Notes: generated by a model not told the origin, from the letters alone. Positions 23,551 through 36,275 are shown, counted from the stretch's first letter. The stretch is DNA of 64,000 nt from Eulemur rufifrons (GCF_041146395.1 NC_090997.1:32901501-32965500), one strand, 5' to 3'. Translations and numbers: made by a program.

Positions 23551-24447
23551 AATAATATGTTAGGTCTAGGCAGTGGTTACACTTGAACATGTCACTTCTC
23601 TTTACAGACGTCTTTAGTGGCCCTTCAATGCCAAGTCCTAACTGTTTCCAGCGTAACATGACTCAAACCTCTCTTTCTAACCGTATCTGTCATTACTGTC
23701 AGCACAAACTCTGGGTTTCAGGTGAAGCTTCTCTACTTATTGTCTCTTCAGTCATGGGACTTCCTCACTACCACCTTCCTTCTGTTCATACTATATCCCA
23801 GATGTGGAAAAATGAAATGTCTTTCCCCAATCAGCATACTTTTCCAAATAATATTCCTGGTTAGACATAAAATTTTCCCCATACTATAAAATATTTTACC
23901 TTCCTTTCAGCCTTCAAGGATCTTCCATATATATAGGGAAGACATTGTGCTTGGGGCAAGCCTCAGTAGCACCTTGGCCGTGTAGTCACTTAAAACAAAA
24001 CACAACAAAGCAAACGCCAAAACACAGCTCAATTCTTAAACTGTAAATTATAACTTATTTTCAATAGGCATTACTTTTGCTATTCTTTTTTTATTTCTCT
24101 TAAACAAGAGAGAAAACAAACAAATAAGAAAAACTATTATTGGAAGTACATCATACAGATAACATGCTGATAAATTCTATCCATCAGTTTTTAATCTTTG
24201 ATAAAACACAAAGACTTTCTTGCTTTGCTGCAGAGTGTGTAAAATATAGCTCAGGGTTTTGGCTGACCACAGCTTATTATCAGCACATAAAATGATGTGG
24301 CAAAAGAAAAAAGATTAGACTGCATTGAAGAATTCATATTTAGATCTGGGGAAACAATCCTACCGTATTCTACACTCCACGTAGAAATTTGTAGAAGCAT
24401 AAAAACTTTAACATTATGAAGAAACATAAGCACCTAGCTGAATGAGG
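23551..24447. other. Unassigned non-coding segment
   Basis: The frame at 23583-23864 (93 codons) shows no known domain. The composition is AT-rich after 23900. No confident repeat. Confidence 0.4.
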
Positions 24448-24690
24448 GATTTTTTTTTTTTAAATACAAAAGTTCTGTAGGTGGGGGAACTAGCCTCAAG
24501 GTCCTGGTCATTATTGCTGGAGCTGGGACTCTGCCGGCTTCCCCAGTCAGGAGCTCTGGCTTCTGCCTCATGTGCCGCCACCAAGGGCTGTGTTTCTGTT
24601 GGATGTTTTGAAACAGCCATTGATGAATTGTACTGAGTCTTGAGGAGGACAGATGGTTTGATAAACGTGTTGGTAGTTTTCTCATGTCAG
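24448..24690 (-). other. Candidate retrocopy with poly-A tail, antisense (uncertain)
   Basis: A T run at 24449-24461 is followed by a GC-richer block up to about 24650, in an AT-rich setting. Read on the minus strand it ends in an A run, as a processed transcript would. Two overlapping minus frames (24414-24620 and 24434-24685) cross it. Neither shows a domain I recognise. No convincing target duplication was found, and no AATAAA precedes the tail. Confidence 0.3.
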
Positions 24691-24879
24691 AGATGGTGAA
24701 AGGAATTTAGAGAGAATTAATTTTCTCTCTTCTTCTGTAGAAGAGGGAATCAGGTGGCAATGTGTTGCTCTAAGGCACAACACGAGGATCTTTGTAGGTT
24801 GTTATAAAGAGGTAGCTTTCAGCCCAGTATGGTAATTCTCGACAGCAGACAACATGACACTCACTAAATAGTTGCTTCT

Positions 24880-25210
24880 CTGTATTTCCAAGTCCTCTTG
24901 AATTGAGACAGTGTGTGTATCTTGTTCTGGGTAATGAAATGTGAGCAGAAGAGACGGGTGCAACTTCCAGGTTGGGATGGTAAATGCCATGAGTGATTCT
25001 CTGACTCTCCCCATCAAGGAAGTGTTCTGTAATGGCCACAGAGTCGTGTGGCCTTGTCAGCCTGAGTCCTAGAGTAACCATATGAGCAGACTTCCCTCAA
25101 ACCACCACTGTCACAACTATCACATCCCTTGCTCTCCATGAAAACATTTGTGGCAACATAAATGTTTTTTTTAAGCCACAGGAATTGCTAACTGCTGATT
25201 AATAAAGACC
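24880..25210 (+). repeat. Old LTR-like repeat, family unresolved
   Basis: GGGTAATGAAATGTGAGCAG, GGGTGCAACTTCCAGGTTGG and a TTTAAGCCACAGGAATTGC end resemble the 3' part of MaLR-class LTRs. Such LTRs share the 'AATATGAGCAGAAGTGATG' and 'TTAAGCCACTGAGATTT' motifs. Class inferred by phrase order only. Confidence 0.5.
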
Positions 25211-28200
25211 AGTGTTTCTCAACCATTTTTTATAAAGAAGACTTTCAAAACATTTCCCCCCTAATTACTGCCCACCCTTCCTTCACAGTGAAGTTTTAAT
25301 ACTGCAGATATACTGTGTATATATGTTTATACACATATATTTATACAAAAGGAGTAAAATTTTTGTCTGTTCCTTACATAACCAATTTTCCCGCTGTTGG
25401 GGAGCAATATCATACTCAGTGAGAATGGAAAATAACCTAGATAACCTATGACTACTAAACTGGTTCAGCAATGGAGTGGATTGCCTTTGAGCCAAGATTC
25501 CCATAACAGGAAATGTTCACCCAGAGATCAGAAGGACACCCACCAAAGATACTTAAATGCATGCTTCCCAGTGTAGGAGACTGAACCAGGTAACTTCTCG
25601 AGTTCTTTAAAGCTCATATTATTTGACTTCTTCCTTGTTCCTGGAATGTTTTCCTCTGGCTTCTGCTACAGTAAACCACATAGTTCATAATATTTCTACC
25701 TTTTTTGTTTTCTCTTTCTATCTGTGCTTCTCAATTGTGAGTCTTTTATGAGGCACCATCCTTAGCAATCTGTTTTTCCCGCTGTATGTGCATAGATAAT
25801 TCAGTCTCAGGGTTTACTTTTAGCTCTATGTATATAAATTCCAAATTGACCCTGACCTCTCATTTGAAATTCAAGTCCATATCTCCAACTATTTAAGATG
25901 TCTGTACTTAGGTGTTGAGTTATCATTGCACAATCCCCCTGTCTAAAGGAGCCCAGCTCCCCCCAACCCCATTGTTATTCGCTGAAGCCACAGTCAATGT
26001 GGTCTGGCCTGAGCTTGGTGTCACAGCAGAGGAACATACTCCAGTAGCAATAGTATTTGCGAAATGGTTGAAATCATTTTCTTATGGTCATTAAACATCA
26101 TAAAATAAAATGTATTTTACATAAATTCTTCTTAAAATCCTATTTTCCTCTCACATCTACTTTGCCTGCACACCATGCAACTACTCCCAAGTATTTTTTT
26201 CTCCCAAAACTCCTCTACCATATCTAGGTCACTCCTCTCTCTCTCCTCTCTTAACTCTTCGTCACAAAAGTTAAATTGCTCTTTGCCAAAAAGCTGGGCA
26301 CACGTGTATGCTAATTTGTCATTAACATGATCTATTTCTATTACCTATTATTGACAGACACCAGACATCTAAAAGTCTTTATAAACTCTTTGATCAAACC
26401 CCTAGTGGACACATGTTGATACAAGGACTCCCTTATCTCCATCCTTCCATCACACTGATGGGTTGTTGGTAGTCACTTTATACAGTATGATCAGGTAGGC
26501 TTAGTGACAGATAATTAGAATCAGGCTCAAAGTAGACCAATCAGAATGTGCGGAATTTTCAAAATAGAATTGAGAGATAGTCTCTCTTGCCAGCTAAATC
26601 CATAACTTGTAAGCTCCATAACTGGCAGAGGTCAAGAGGAAACACTCGTGATGCTCAGAGTAAGGCCACCCCTATTCTGGCCTCCATCCCTCTATTAGAA
26701 AGGGCCAAAGGGGAGCCCTCCCACACATGGATAAGACTGCCGCTTGGTGGGCTTCCTGCTCTGCTTACACAATTTAGTGGTGAACTCAGGTACTCGGTGT
26801 AAGCCCATGGTAAGCGTCCATTACTCCATTAGCAGGGGTCAAGGGGAAGTCCTACTTTTCTGAGCTCTCCTTCAAGGCCCTTCTCTTCCCCTCCTAATAC
26901 TCACAGCTTTGATGGGACCATCAAGAAAAATCTTACCATGTCCCATATTCTTGTTCACGTCAACCACCACTGGAATCTCCTGTGGCTGTGGACCTCCCTT
27001 TCCTGACTCTACCTTCTACCTCTTTGCAATATCTAAAACCCTTTCACCCTGCCCTCTGGAACTCTTGGTTAGTCACCAGCATAAATCTGTGCCCCCCAAC
27101 CTCTTTTATGAATGTTCCCTTAAAGTTGTGCTAACTGGTATGTGGTTCTCCCCTGAGTCATGTTTCCTTTCACTCCTCTCGTGGCCCTGGTCTGGGAGGG
27201 AGAATAGATATTCTTCTAGATCCTCATTGCTGCTTTCAGACCCTTGACTCTTTCTCTTTCTTAAAAAATCTCTAGGACTAAATTTCCTCCAGATTCTGAT
27301 ATCCACTCTTTGCTGCAGTCACTGACCAGCCTCAGGGCCACTCTCCTCTTTGCTTAAAGACTCCTGGGTCACTGCTAGTCTTTAGAACCTGCTCCTGTCC
27401 TACTCCTTGGTGATTTCAAAATCCCAGCTTCTTGGCTTTTCAGGAAGCTGACCTCTTCTCCACTCATAATATGCCCTTTAAAGTTTTAGTTTCCTCTTAT
27501 CAGTGAAATAAATATAATAATGACTTCCTCTTAGAATTGTTATAGGAATTATTAAGAGATCTTGAAAAAACATGCTGCGTAAAGGCTACCTGAAGTTGAA
27601 TCTGAATGACTTACCATTTTTAGCTTGGAAACTGTGCCTTAAATGAAATCTCATGCAGAGGGCTAAAATGTATAAAAGTGGAGCTACTTTTGTTGAAATG
27701 AGGGAGGGTAGTGAGAGTGGAGAGATCTATGAAGCATGACAAGCTAAGCTTGGAGGCTCCGGAACAGAATTTCTAGAGCTTGGCCCAGAACGGTTTGGAA
27801 ACCACTGAACTACAAGCCATTTAATCCTTGATCTTTTCTGTGTATGACCTACATATCAATTGAAGTCATTTACCTAAAAAGTATACTTTAGTGCTCCATA
27901 CACATTTTTTCACAAGAGGAAAATTTAATATTTATTCCTTGGCTATTATTGATAGTTAATAAGTGAAAGCTGGTCATACGATAGATTTGTGGTATTTTTG
28001 AAAAAGTTTTATATATAAAAAATAATATGTTTAATTTTTTCCTTCTGTAAACTTTGAAACAATGAAATTTCAGAGATTAGTGCTTAAAAAATGTTTGCCT
28101 CTTCTGCTGAGTTATTACATTCCCTTATGTTGTATGTTCATTATATAATGTATTATGTTTTGTTTTTTGCTTTGGCAAAATTTATACTACCTGTTTTTAT

Positions 28201-28570
28201 CTTATCTTTTTTCAGGCACAATTATTTTAATATCTTTGAAATCAGCTTATGTTGTTTTATCCTGATAATTTTAGTGACATATATTTTATTGTGAACACTT
28301 AACATTCTTTTAGCAATAGAAAATAGGCAGATTAAAATTAACATGATCTAAATAATAATATGTAGAGCAACCATAACTCATTTTTTTAGAAATTTATATT
28401 TTTAACAATTTATAATAAATTTAATCTTTCAACAGTTGAAAATATTGCTTACATTCTCCTCTTGCAATCTTTTGGTGAGAAAGTACTCATTGACTCAATA
28501 GTATATCCTTAGAATTATATTAATAGAAATCTTAATGCCCTTAACAAAAGTGGGTTCATCTGGTCAGTCA
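25211..28570. other. Unassigned non-coding segment with weak repeat traces
   Basis: 25300-25350 is a TATA-rich patch. 27465-27590 has weak MIR-like phrases (TTAGTTTCCTCTTATCAGTG, AATTGTTATAGGAATTA). The C-rich 26880-27460 part has frames of 112 (27 kb, plus) and 66 codons with no domain. 27850-28570 is AT-rich. No gene is supported. Confidence 0.4.
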
Positions 28571-28571
28571 A

Positions 28572-28582
28572 CAAAGTGATCT
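28572..28582. repeat. Left target-site duplication
   Basis: CAAAGTGATCT here is repeated exactly at 28704-28714 around a short A-rich-tailed insert. Confidence 0.85.
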
Positions 28583-28703
28583 CTTAATTACCTAATGGAT
28601 ATGATATAGATTATTTAGGAGATGAATACACTAACAGTCATGTAGCAAAATTACTCTTGTACCTCATAAATTTATACAAATAACACCCCCCCCCAAAAAA
28701 CAC
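28583..28703 (+). mobile_element. Very short retrotransposed insert, L1 3'-end-like
   Basis: This 121-bp insert is flanked by perfect 11-bp direct repeats. Its end reads CTTGTACCTCATAAATTTAT followed by ACAAATAAC, a C run and AAAAAA. That resembles the last part of L1 3'UTRs (TGTACCCCATAAATATATA-type). No coding capacity. Extreme 5' truncation is typical of L1 insertion. Confidence 0.75.
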
Positions 28704-28714
28704 CAAAGTGATCT

Positions 28715-30284
28715 TTCGATGAAAGAAGAAAATGGAAATGGATTAGATTTATTCTGTTCACTTCTAAGTGATGATAACTTACATTATTTTAGAATATTTG
28801 AAAAACAGGTTTTAGTTTTGTAATATCTAATGTTCATGTCAAGAAAAAGAGTTTTCTTTTTTGGACAAAATGCCAATAAACACCACCAAAATATATTGTT
28901 TTATTATTAGATCATTTAAAAACTCTACTTCTAATAGCTGACAATTTACTGCAAGTAGACAGTACATTGTAACACAAATTAATCATATTCTAGAATAATT
29001 TTATAAGAGTCTATCTTTTGATAAATTTATTTAAAATGATACATTTAGAGGATGGCGTCTTGTAACAAATAGTATTAATTTAATCCAAGATTGCCGTGTA
29101 ACCACTACTCTTACCATGTTTTACTCTAAAAAAGCATTCATATGGAAAAAATAAATTACAGAGTTTTAAAAAATATTGGCATTAAGTTTTGAATTTTAAG
29201 TATAAAAGAAAAACAAAAAAGGAAAAAATAATATGATAAATAGAAATATGCATAGAGAAGAAAATTCCAACACCTAAAAACAGATTAGACTGTAAACATT
29301 AACGTTAGTAATGGCTGATAACTAAGCAATACTTTCCTTTAAGTGGGAAGGTAGAGGAGAAAAGTTGACCTTTTGTATTTGTTTGAGTAAACGTATATTT
29401 GGCACATTTCCAAAAAGATTTTGGATGGAAGAAAATAACTACAAAGAAGCCTATGTTTAAATATCATGGTTGTGACATACACTGACAAACGCCAGCCCTT
29501 CAGTCTGTCACTCCTCCAGCTGAAGCAAACAAAGCAGGGACCTGAGGGAAGTGTGGCATGTCCGTTGGAACACACAATTTTCTGGCTTTTGTCATTATGT
29601 CACACATTGTATTTCTTTTAAAATATGCTTTTATATTTTATACAAACCTCTCACGGATCTGGGACATGTGACAAGCAGCCTAGAAAATAAAAAAATAAAA
29701 ACAAAGACAGTGGTGAAATTTAAAACTATATCCCTTAATCAATCATATTAGGTGACATGAGACACGTCAGTGTGGGCAGCATGCTAATGTTGCTGTTAGA
29801 GAGACAGGGCGAGGAGCAGAAGACTTTAACCTTTAATCGGTTCGCTTTTACTTTTTTGATCTGTCTGAAATCAAAGCTGTATTTCTGCAGTTTGTTTCTA
29901 TCTCAATATCTCCACCATCATCCACTGGTAAAAGAGGGAGAAACAATAGCTCAGAGATTAAAAAAAAAATTGCAACATAAAATACTATGTTTGGCCATTT
30001 TGCCCAGTGTTTATACCAAATATTTAAGAAAGATTGACCCAGAGTAGTATAGCTTTCTTACTGAACACCACAAAGTGTCTGCCCTGGTAATGATATCAAC
30101 CAGCACTGAAACACTGTTCAGATTTGATCATTAGCATGCTCATTCTTTAGCTTAAAATGCTGCATGCTAAGTAAATGCTTAAAACATTGAACTTCACTTC
30201 TGGACTTTGACCTAGGAAACAATGAATTACTTAGGTTTGTGACCTAATGGCGTCAGTTAAGACAAATTCACAATAATTGCAGCA
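28715..30284. other. Unassigned AT-rich segment
   Basis: No recognised repeat or exon. Frames at 29551-29751 and 29757-30047 have no domain signature. Confidence 0.45.
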
Positions 30285-30830
30285 GTGAAGACCATATTGA
30301 TGACAAGTGATGGAATCAAACTCAAACTGATTTAGGACATTTATTGTCTCATGTATCTGAAAACTTCAGCTATCTGCAGCCAGAGGCCAGATCCAAGTCA
30401 CCAAATGACATCATCAGGACTATTTTTCATATCTTTTGGCTTTGCTTTCCTGTATTTCTCTCCTTATCAGATAGGTCTTCCCATGCTCTGGCAAAGATAG
30501 TGACTAGCAGGTCCAGGCTTATAGCCTAGCAACTCAGCCGCTTAGCAACCCCAGCAAAACGAGAACTTCTCTCTCCAAAAATTTCCAGCAAAATTTTCCA
30601 GACTCACACTTATTAGACATATTTGCTTCATTTGTCCATCTCGAACCAATAATCACGGTCAGAGGATAGAAGAGTGAATTAGCCAGGTCTGTGTCATATT
30701 CCTACCCTCAGGATAGGCTTGGAAGGGGGTGGAGAAGGATGGAGGTTTTCACTAGGTCAAACCCACAGAAACAACAGGTTGAGAGTGGAAGAGCTTGGCT
30801 TGTCCATGGAAAATGACTACTACCATAACC
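30285..30830 (+). repeat. Ancient mammal-wide repeat, family unresolved (copy A)
   Basis: AACTCAAACTGATTTAGGAC, ATTTATTGTCTCATGTATCT, TGGCAAAGATAGTGACTAGC and AGGTCCAGGCTTATAG are in the order of a common old repeat. That repeat has an 'AACTGGCTTAAGC...TTTATTGGCTCA' head. The segment at 60925-61930 contains the same kind of sequence. Confidence 0.55.
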
Positions 30831-31244
30831 TAACCTTACCATCCTAGTATGACTCACAGATTTTATCTTCAAAATGTGTCTAGACATTTTTCCTCAAGGG
30901 AAAAGAACCATATTTTACTAGTTAAATAAGAATTCTCAGAATGTTCCAAAGATGTGATCTTTGTACCTTTTAGTGATAGCTTCATAGTACAAATTTCTGA
31001 TTTACAAGTTTCTATAAATTACACATACAAACATTGGTACTGTTTGCATAAATCCCATCAATTAAGAGTTAGTCTTTACTCTTCATGTACTTTAAATTCG
31101 TGTAAAGAAAAATTAGCAAGCCACACAACTGTGTGTAACCAGAGCGACTGTTCTATAGAATTAATGTAATCCAGTTATTATTCTGTTCACATACATAGTG
31201 AGTTCTTTTACTCATCTTAGCTGAGGGAAAAGTAAGAGGTTGTG

Positions 31245-32045
31245 TTAGTCTGGGTCCAATCAGGATCACACAGAAAGCTGAATAGGGAAAGTTTAATATA
31301 AAGAATTATGAACTAGAACAGGTGATTGGAGTAGAGGGATTGGGTAGGAAGAATTGGAAAGAACTCTAGAGAATATAGGAATAACAGTGTAAGGTGCAGT
31401 CATGCCCAGGGCTGAGCTAGAGAGCCCGAGGAGGAGCTCAGACTAAGAGCCAGACTTTGTTGGGAAGGATCACTGCCCTGGCTCACTGGATAACAGAGAA
31501 TTTGCTGTGGTGTCCTGTGGACAGAACTTGCTGGCAATCTAACCTCTTGAGAGCCAGGGAAATCCATTCATGGGGAGCTATCTCACAGGAGGAACCCCAC
31601 AACAAAACCACAGAAGAGGATGGTGGGCGAAGAGGCTGGGTGCTGCTGACCACGATGCACGGCAGGGACTGGACACCACAGATGTCACAAATGCTGCAGG
31701 AGCTGGAAGTACTCCACCACAAGATCGCCCACTGGGAGGGAGAGTTGTTGGAAAGAGCTGCTGGCCGCTGAGTGCTGCTGAAACCAGACACGGAGATGCT
31801 GGGAGCACAGGAGCCCTGTGCTGGGGAAGCTGCGAACACAGCAGGAACCTGCTGAGGGAGCTTCCTGGGACCAGGAAGCAAAACTCATTTTTCTCCTGCA
31901 ATGTCTTACTAGCACCTTCTCTTCACAAAGCTCTTCCAGGCCAGCTGATAAAGGAAAAATATTTAAAGGGCCCAGATCCATTTTCATAGAGCAAGAAAAT
32001 CAGGTGAATATGGAGCTGAGAGGCAATGCATACATAACCAGCACA
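31245..32045 (+). repeat. Ancient mammal-wide repeat, family unresolved (TCTGGGTCCAATCAG type)
   Basis: It opens TTAGTCTGGGTCCAATCAGG and closes with GAGCAAGAAAATCAGGTGAA and CATAACCAGCACA, the two ends of a long, frequent mammalian repeat. The GC-richer middle creates several overlapping frames of 100-139 codons on both strands (31457-31989). They overlap each other and have no protein signature, so they are composition artefacts. Confidence 0.6.
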
Positions 32046-32489
32046 GAGGCATTGCAAAGCTGTATTTTGACTTCGGTGCCATTATATTACCTAAAGTGTG
32101 CACATCCTTTATTTTTCTTATTTTCTCAAGTTTCTTTTCTGTGGAGATAATGAGAATAAACATGGAATTCCATGCCACAGGCAATGAGGGCACTGATGAG
32201 TCTAAACATCACTTGACCAGCTGTGGAAGGAGAATTAGTGAGAAGCAGCCTGAACAGGTTTCAGAAGCAGGGATCAAATTTCAAACAATTTTTATGTTAT
32301 ATGGTAGTTTTTTTAACAACCCAAGGGAAGTTATTTATACTTGACCTTTAGAGAAATTGATTCTTAAAAGATTTTAATAACCTTTACCATATATTTACCT
32401 CAGCATATGGTAGGGTTAATTATTATTGTATATTTAAGTTTGGGAACATAAAATACAATGATTCTTAAACTTCCAAAATGTTTTTTTTC
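32046..32489. other. Unassigned non-coding segment
   Basis: Short frames only. Nothing specific is seen. Confidence 0.4.
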
Positions 32490-32620
32490 AAGTGTACTAT
32501 ATAAACATATCTAAAATGTACAACTTGATGAATTTTCATAAACTGAGCCCACTTGTGTGACCAGTATGCAGAGTTCTATAAATAATTAAGATACCAGAAG
32601 CTCCTTTGAGACTCCAAAGA
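32490..32620 (-). mobile_element. L1M 3'UTR fragment, antisense
   Basis: AAAATGTACAACTTGATGAA, TTTTCATAAACTGAGCCCAC and TTGTGTGACCAGTATGCAGA match the reversed 3'UTR of old L1s. Confidence 0.65.
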
Positions 32621-33020
32621 AAGTTGAGGCCTCTTGTTCTAGAATAGGCACAAACACAGAAAGTTGAGTTTGAAACATCAAAGTTTTCCCAGTACTCTGG
32701 GAAAGAAGTCCTATACTAAATAAACACAAAATAGATTTTCCTTCCCTATGAGAATATACAGGCTATTTATTCAGTTTTAGTTTCTTAGTTCAAAGAACAG
32801 GAACAAATGATAACAAAGTACTAATCCCATGGATTTTTGGAATCACTAAATAATTTGTGTTGTTATGCATTTTAATTGGTAATGAATATTAAATAATGAA
32901 TTGGTACTAATTATATTGCCTTGATTAAAAAGTAATGCATTTTGCTGCTGTTTTTTATATACATATGATCAGGTTTAATAATTTTAATAACTGACGCATT
33001 TTCCAAATAAGTTGTACTAG
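32621..33020. other. Unassigned AT-rich segment
   Basis: Nothing specific is seen. Confidence 0.4.
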
Positions 33021-33130
33021 GTTTTTTTTTTTTTAAAAATTTTAGAATATTAGGGGGGTACAAATGTTTAGGTTACATATATTGCTTTTGCCCCATCCGA
33101 GTCAGAGCTACAAGCATGTCCATTCCCCAA
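33021..33130 (-). mobile_element. Young strepsirrhine L1 3' end, antisense
   Basis: A T run at 33022-33034 is followed by TTTTAGAATATTAGGGGGGT, ACAAATGTTTAGGTTACATA, TATTGCTTTTGCCCCATCCG and CATGTCCATTCCCC. This is the exact reverse of the L1 3' end type seen at 36024-36265. Only ~110 bp remain. Confidence 0.88.
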
Positions 33131-34177
33131 TATTTTACTGCTTTTTAATAATAAATGTATCAACATATTTTAGATGAATATGATTTCTCCTCAAAAGATA
33201 TTAATAGCTGAGGAATTGTCTTAATTTATGCTGGATTTTTGCCTCTTTTTCAATTTCAATTTAAACATATGTATTGATATAACATACTCTGTGGAAGAGG
33301 TTAATTATAGGTAGAAATGGTAAAATTCTTGAGACTACATTTATATCCTAAATTCTTCAATATTTGCACCCAATCAGACATTTTCAGTTCAAGAGAAAGC
33401 ATAGTTTATTAATCCTAAACACAGATGTGACTGAATGGGAATTATTACTTTGGCCACCAGATGGAGCCAGTATTGTTTCAGAAATGCAATGGGTCCTGCT
33501 ACTTTTCACAATTTCCCACTGCCACCCCACCTAGAAGTTTTAAACTGGCTTGCAGATTTGGCCAGGAACTCCAGAACTACTATTATTAACAGAATATATT
33601 ATTGTTAATTAAAATTTATATTCATTATTTCCTATAAACCAACACAAAAATTTCTTACTTGTAAAATGAAGGAATTGTTTTAGGTGACTATGTGGTCTCT
33701 TTCCAATTTAGAATTCTCTAATATATGCTGAGAATGTTTTAAGAGTACCATTCAAATTCTATCATGCCACCTAGAAGGCATTATTTTATATTTCATTATT
33801 CACAATCATGGCAGTCAATATTGATGTTATAAATGGCAATTTAAAATCATACATTAGATAATAAGATTGAGAGAAATAGAGGTGGGATACAATAGACTCT
33901 TAATGGTCTCTATTCCAAAAGTCCATTAAATGTCTATACAGAGAAAGTTTCATACTGTTGAGCAACCTGGTCCAAGAGAATATAAGTTTGTGTGTTTGAA
34001 GTCTCACCGTGAGGCCTTTTCAAGTTCTGAGTAACCTTATGTCCGTCCTCATGAGGAAGATATAGGGAGGTAACAGAGAAATGCTAATATTGTTCATAAA
34101 AATTGGAATGTTTAAAAATTATCATTTGCTCAAATTGGACTTCTGGAAATTTGATACCCACTAGAATTTAGGATATA
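33131..34177. other. Unassigned AT-rich segment
   Basis: No recognised repeat or exon. Confidence 0.4.
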
Positions 34178-34358
34178 TTGAAGAAAATACATATATATTC
34201 ATATATGTGCTTATATGCATGTATCTATCTATCTAATGTTGATTTCTGCTGTTCTTTTGCTTTCTCTTTCAACCTTTTGTGTATAATAAATACAGGACCT
34301 ATCTTTCAAGAAGTTGGTTTATATATATACACATATACACACACATTATATATACATA

Positions 34359-34391
<33 letters not shown>
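34178..34391. repeat. TA/CA/TG-rich simple-repeat region
   Basis: ATATAT/TCTA patches lie near 34185-34235. A compound TA-CA-TA-TG-TA array fills 34319-34391. Confidence 0.88.
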
Positions 34392-35039
34392 GTTTTTAAT
34401 GCTTGAACTTTACCTTTTTTCTGTCTTACTCTGACCAAATCAGCATTGGGGCTAAATTTGAACATGAGGTTGCTGGTGGAAGGGAAAACTGGAGCTGAGA
34501 GAAGAAGAAATGACCCCAGAGTAGCAGAAAAGGATTAATCCAAACTGAGGACAAGGTGTCATCTTAGGAAGATTGTGTGTGTGTTGGTGGCCAGGTGGTG
34601 ACAGAGCTCAGCAACCTTTCAAAGCCGGTAACTCAGGGGAATGGAATTCACACAATTAGCCTAAGTATGTAGTGTGAGAATGGATTTGACAATATGTGAA
34701 AGGCAAGAACATGAGGCTGTAATTGATTTCACTAATAGGAGTCCAGAAGGGAAGCTCTAGGTGAACAATAGGAGAAGTTCGGTGTTTGATGTTATATAAA
34801 CTTAACAGGCATAGTTGGGAAAGAGCATGTGGTCTCTAGGTTACTATCAATTACAATATAAAAATGAGAAATTGTTGCCATTGCTATGACTGTATCTAAA
34901 TAAAATTGTGCTATGATTAGGCTAATGGAATATAAAATCTGTTTGGGGGGCTCATTCTCTAAATGTGAAATTGGCATGTGAGTAAGGATGGAAAGGAACA
35001 AGGAAGAAGAGCTAAGGACTGAGAATATAGACTCAGGGG
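34392..35039. other. Unassigned non-coding segment
   Basis: No named repeat or exon recognised. Confidence 0.4.
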
Positions 35040-35200
35040 TGCAACTGTGAGTTCTGATTCCTGTACTGCTATTTCCAAGCTGGCTGAATTCAGCATTCTA
35101 TGTCTGTGTTTTCTCATCTGGAAAAATGGAATAAAAGTGATGGTTAGGATTAATTGAGATGATATATAACAATAGAGCTCAACTGTGATATATGTTGATA
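35040..35200 (+). mobile_element. MIR SINE, sense
   Basis: CTGATTCCTGTACTGCTATT, TGTTTTCTCATCTGGAAAAA and GGTTAGGATTAATTGAGATG follow the MIR core order. Confidence 0.75.
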
Positions 35201-36013
35201 GCTTAACGACAATAGTGGTGAACAATATTAATGTCTCCAGTCTGTTTTTCCAGGAGATCTTTGGATGGCACTGAACAGCAAAGGACACCTCTGAGGAGGA
35301 GACAGGCTCACCCTATTTCCTCAAATAAGTAACAGCAAATGGCTAAGATTTGCCAAAGGACTAAGTGCCTTTTACTATGGCAGGGAAAAGTATTCCATTC
35401 AGGTAATGAAGTCCCCTGGGGAAATACTAAGAGGAGAAGAGCTGCTCCCTTCCAGGATATACATTTTCTAAGTGGCTTGCCTGTGGGTCCACTTTCCTGT
35501 TTAGTAGCAGGGATCCTTCAGAAATGTTGCTCAAGGATTTGAGATGAGTGAACAAGAGTCTCACCCACTGTATTTCTCTAAAGCCTTGAAACTTGGGATG
35601 GGGTCTAATTCTTAAGACTGATAAGGAACTTTTTCTTACAGAGAAAAAAGAGAGATGCAAATGTAATTATCTGCCAGAAAGATCATTCTGCTAAAAGCAG
35701 AATATTTGAAAATTCTTGACTTGTCCTGAGGACATTTTTATTGCTCAGAAGGAGGAAGAAGCAATGAAAAGATTGGAAACGTCAGACTTTGAACAGGTAA
35801 TGTGCTATAGATAGCAAATAATTAGATGGCAAAGAAGAGGCACTGTGGGACCCCCGCAACTCCAGTCATGAAGGAGGACATGCGAACCTGGCCCGGGTAG
35901 AAACCCCTTAACTGCAGTGGGATACAAGCTAATGGAAACCTCCTGTTAACCCTCATATTTAACATGGGGTTAAAGTACGAGATGTGTTCATTTGGTTTGA
36001 AGTCTTAGTCTTT
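35201..36013. other. Unassigned non-coding segment
   Basis: Frames at 35339-35542 (+) and 35427-35660 (-) overlap and have no signature. Confidence 0.4.
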
Positions 36014-36023
36014 AAGAAATGTA
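36014..36023. repeat. Left target-site duplication
   Basis: AAGAAATGTA recurs at 36266-36275 after the A-rich tail of the adjacent L1. Confidence 0.85.
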
Positions 36024-36265
36024 CTCACCATCAAATTGGTTTCACTGATCATCACCTAAGAGCACATTTAGGAATAACATTGATCGGGTGTCAGGCAGAT
36101 GTGGGTGGGGGAGGGGATGGGTGTATACATACATAATCAGTGCGATGAGCACTGTCTAGGGGATGGACACGTTTGAAGCTCTGACCTGGGGGGTGGGGGG
36201 GCAAGAGCAATATACGTAACCTAAACTTTTGTACCCCCACAATATGCTGAAATAATAATGAAAAA
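36024..36265 (+). mobile_element. Young strepsirrhine L1 3' end, 5'-truncated, sense
   Basis: This 242-bp copy holds only the terminal 3'UTR. It has a G-rich run (36187-36201), GCAATATACGTAACCTAAAC, TTTTGTACCCCCACAATATG, CTGAAATAATAATG and an A tail. Perfect 10-bp direct repeats flank it. It has no coding part. The G-rich tract on the sense strand is typical of L1 3'UTRs and may form a G-quadruplex. Confidence 0.92.
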
Positions 36266-36275
36266 AAGAAATGTA

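Noticed and set aside
31457..31989. Plus and minus frames of 100-139 codons as a possible gene
   Set aside because: They overlap on both strands, have no domain, and lie inside an old interspersed repeat.
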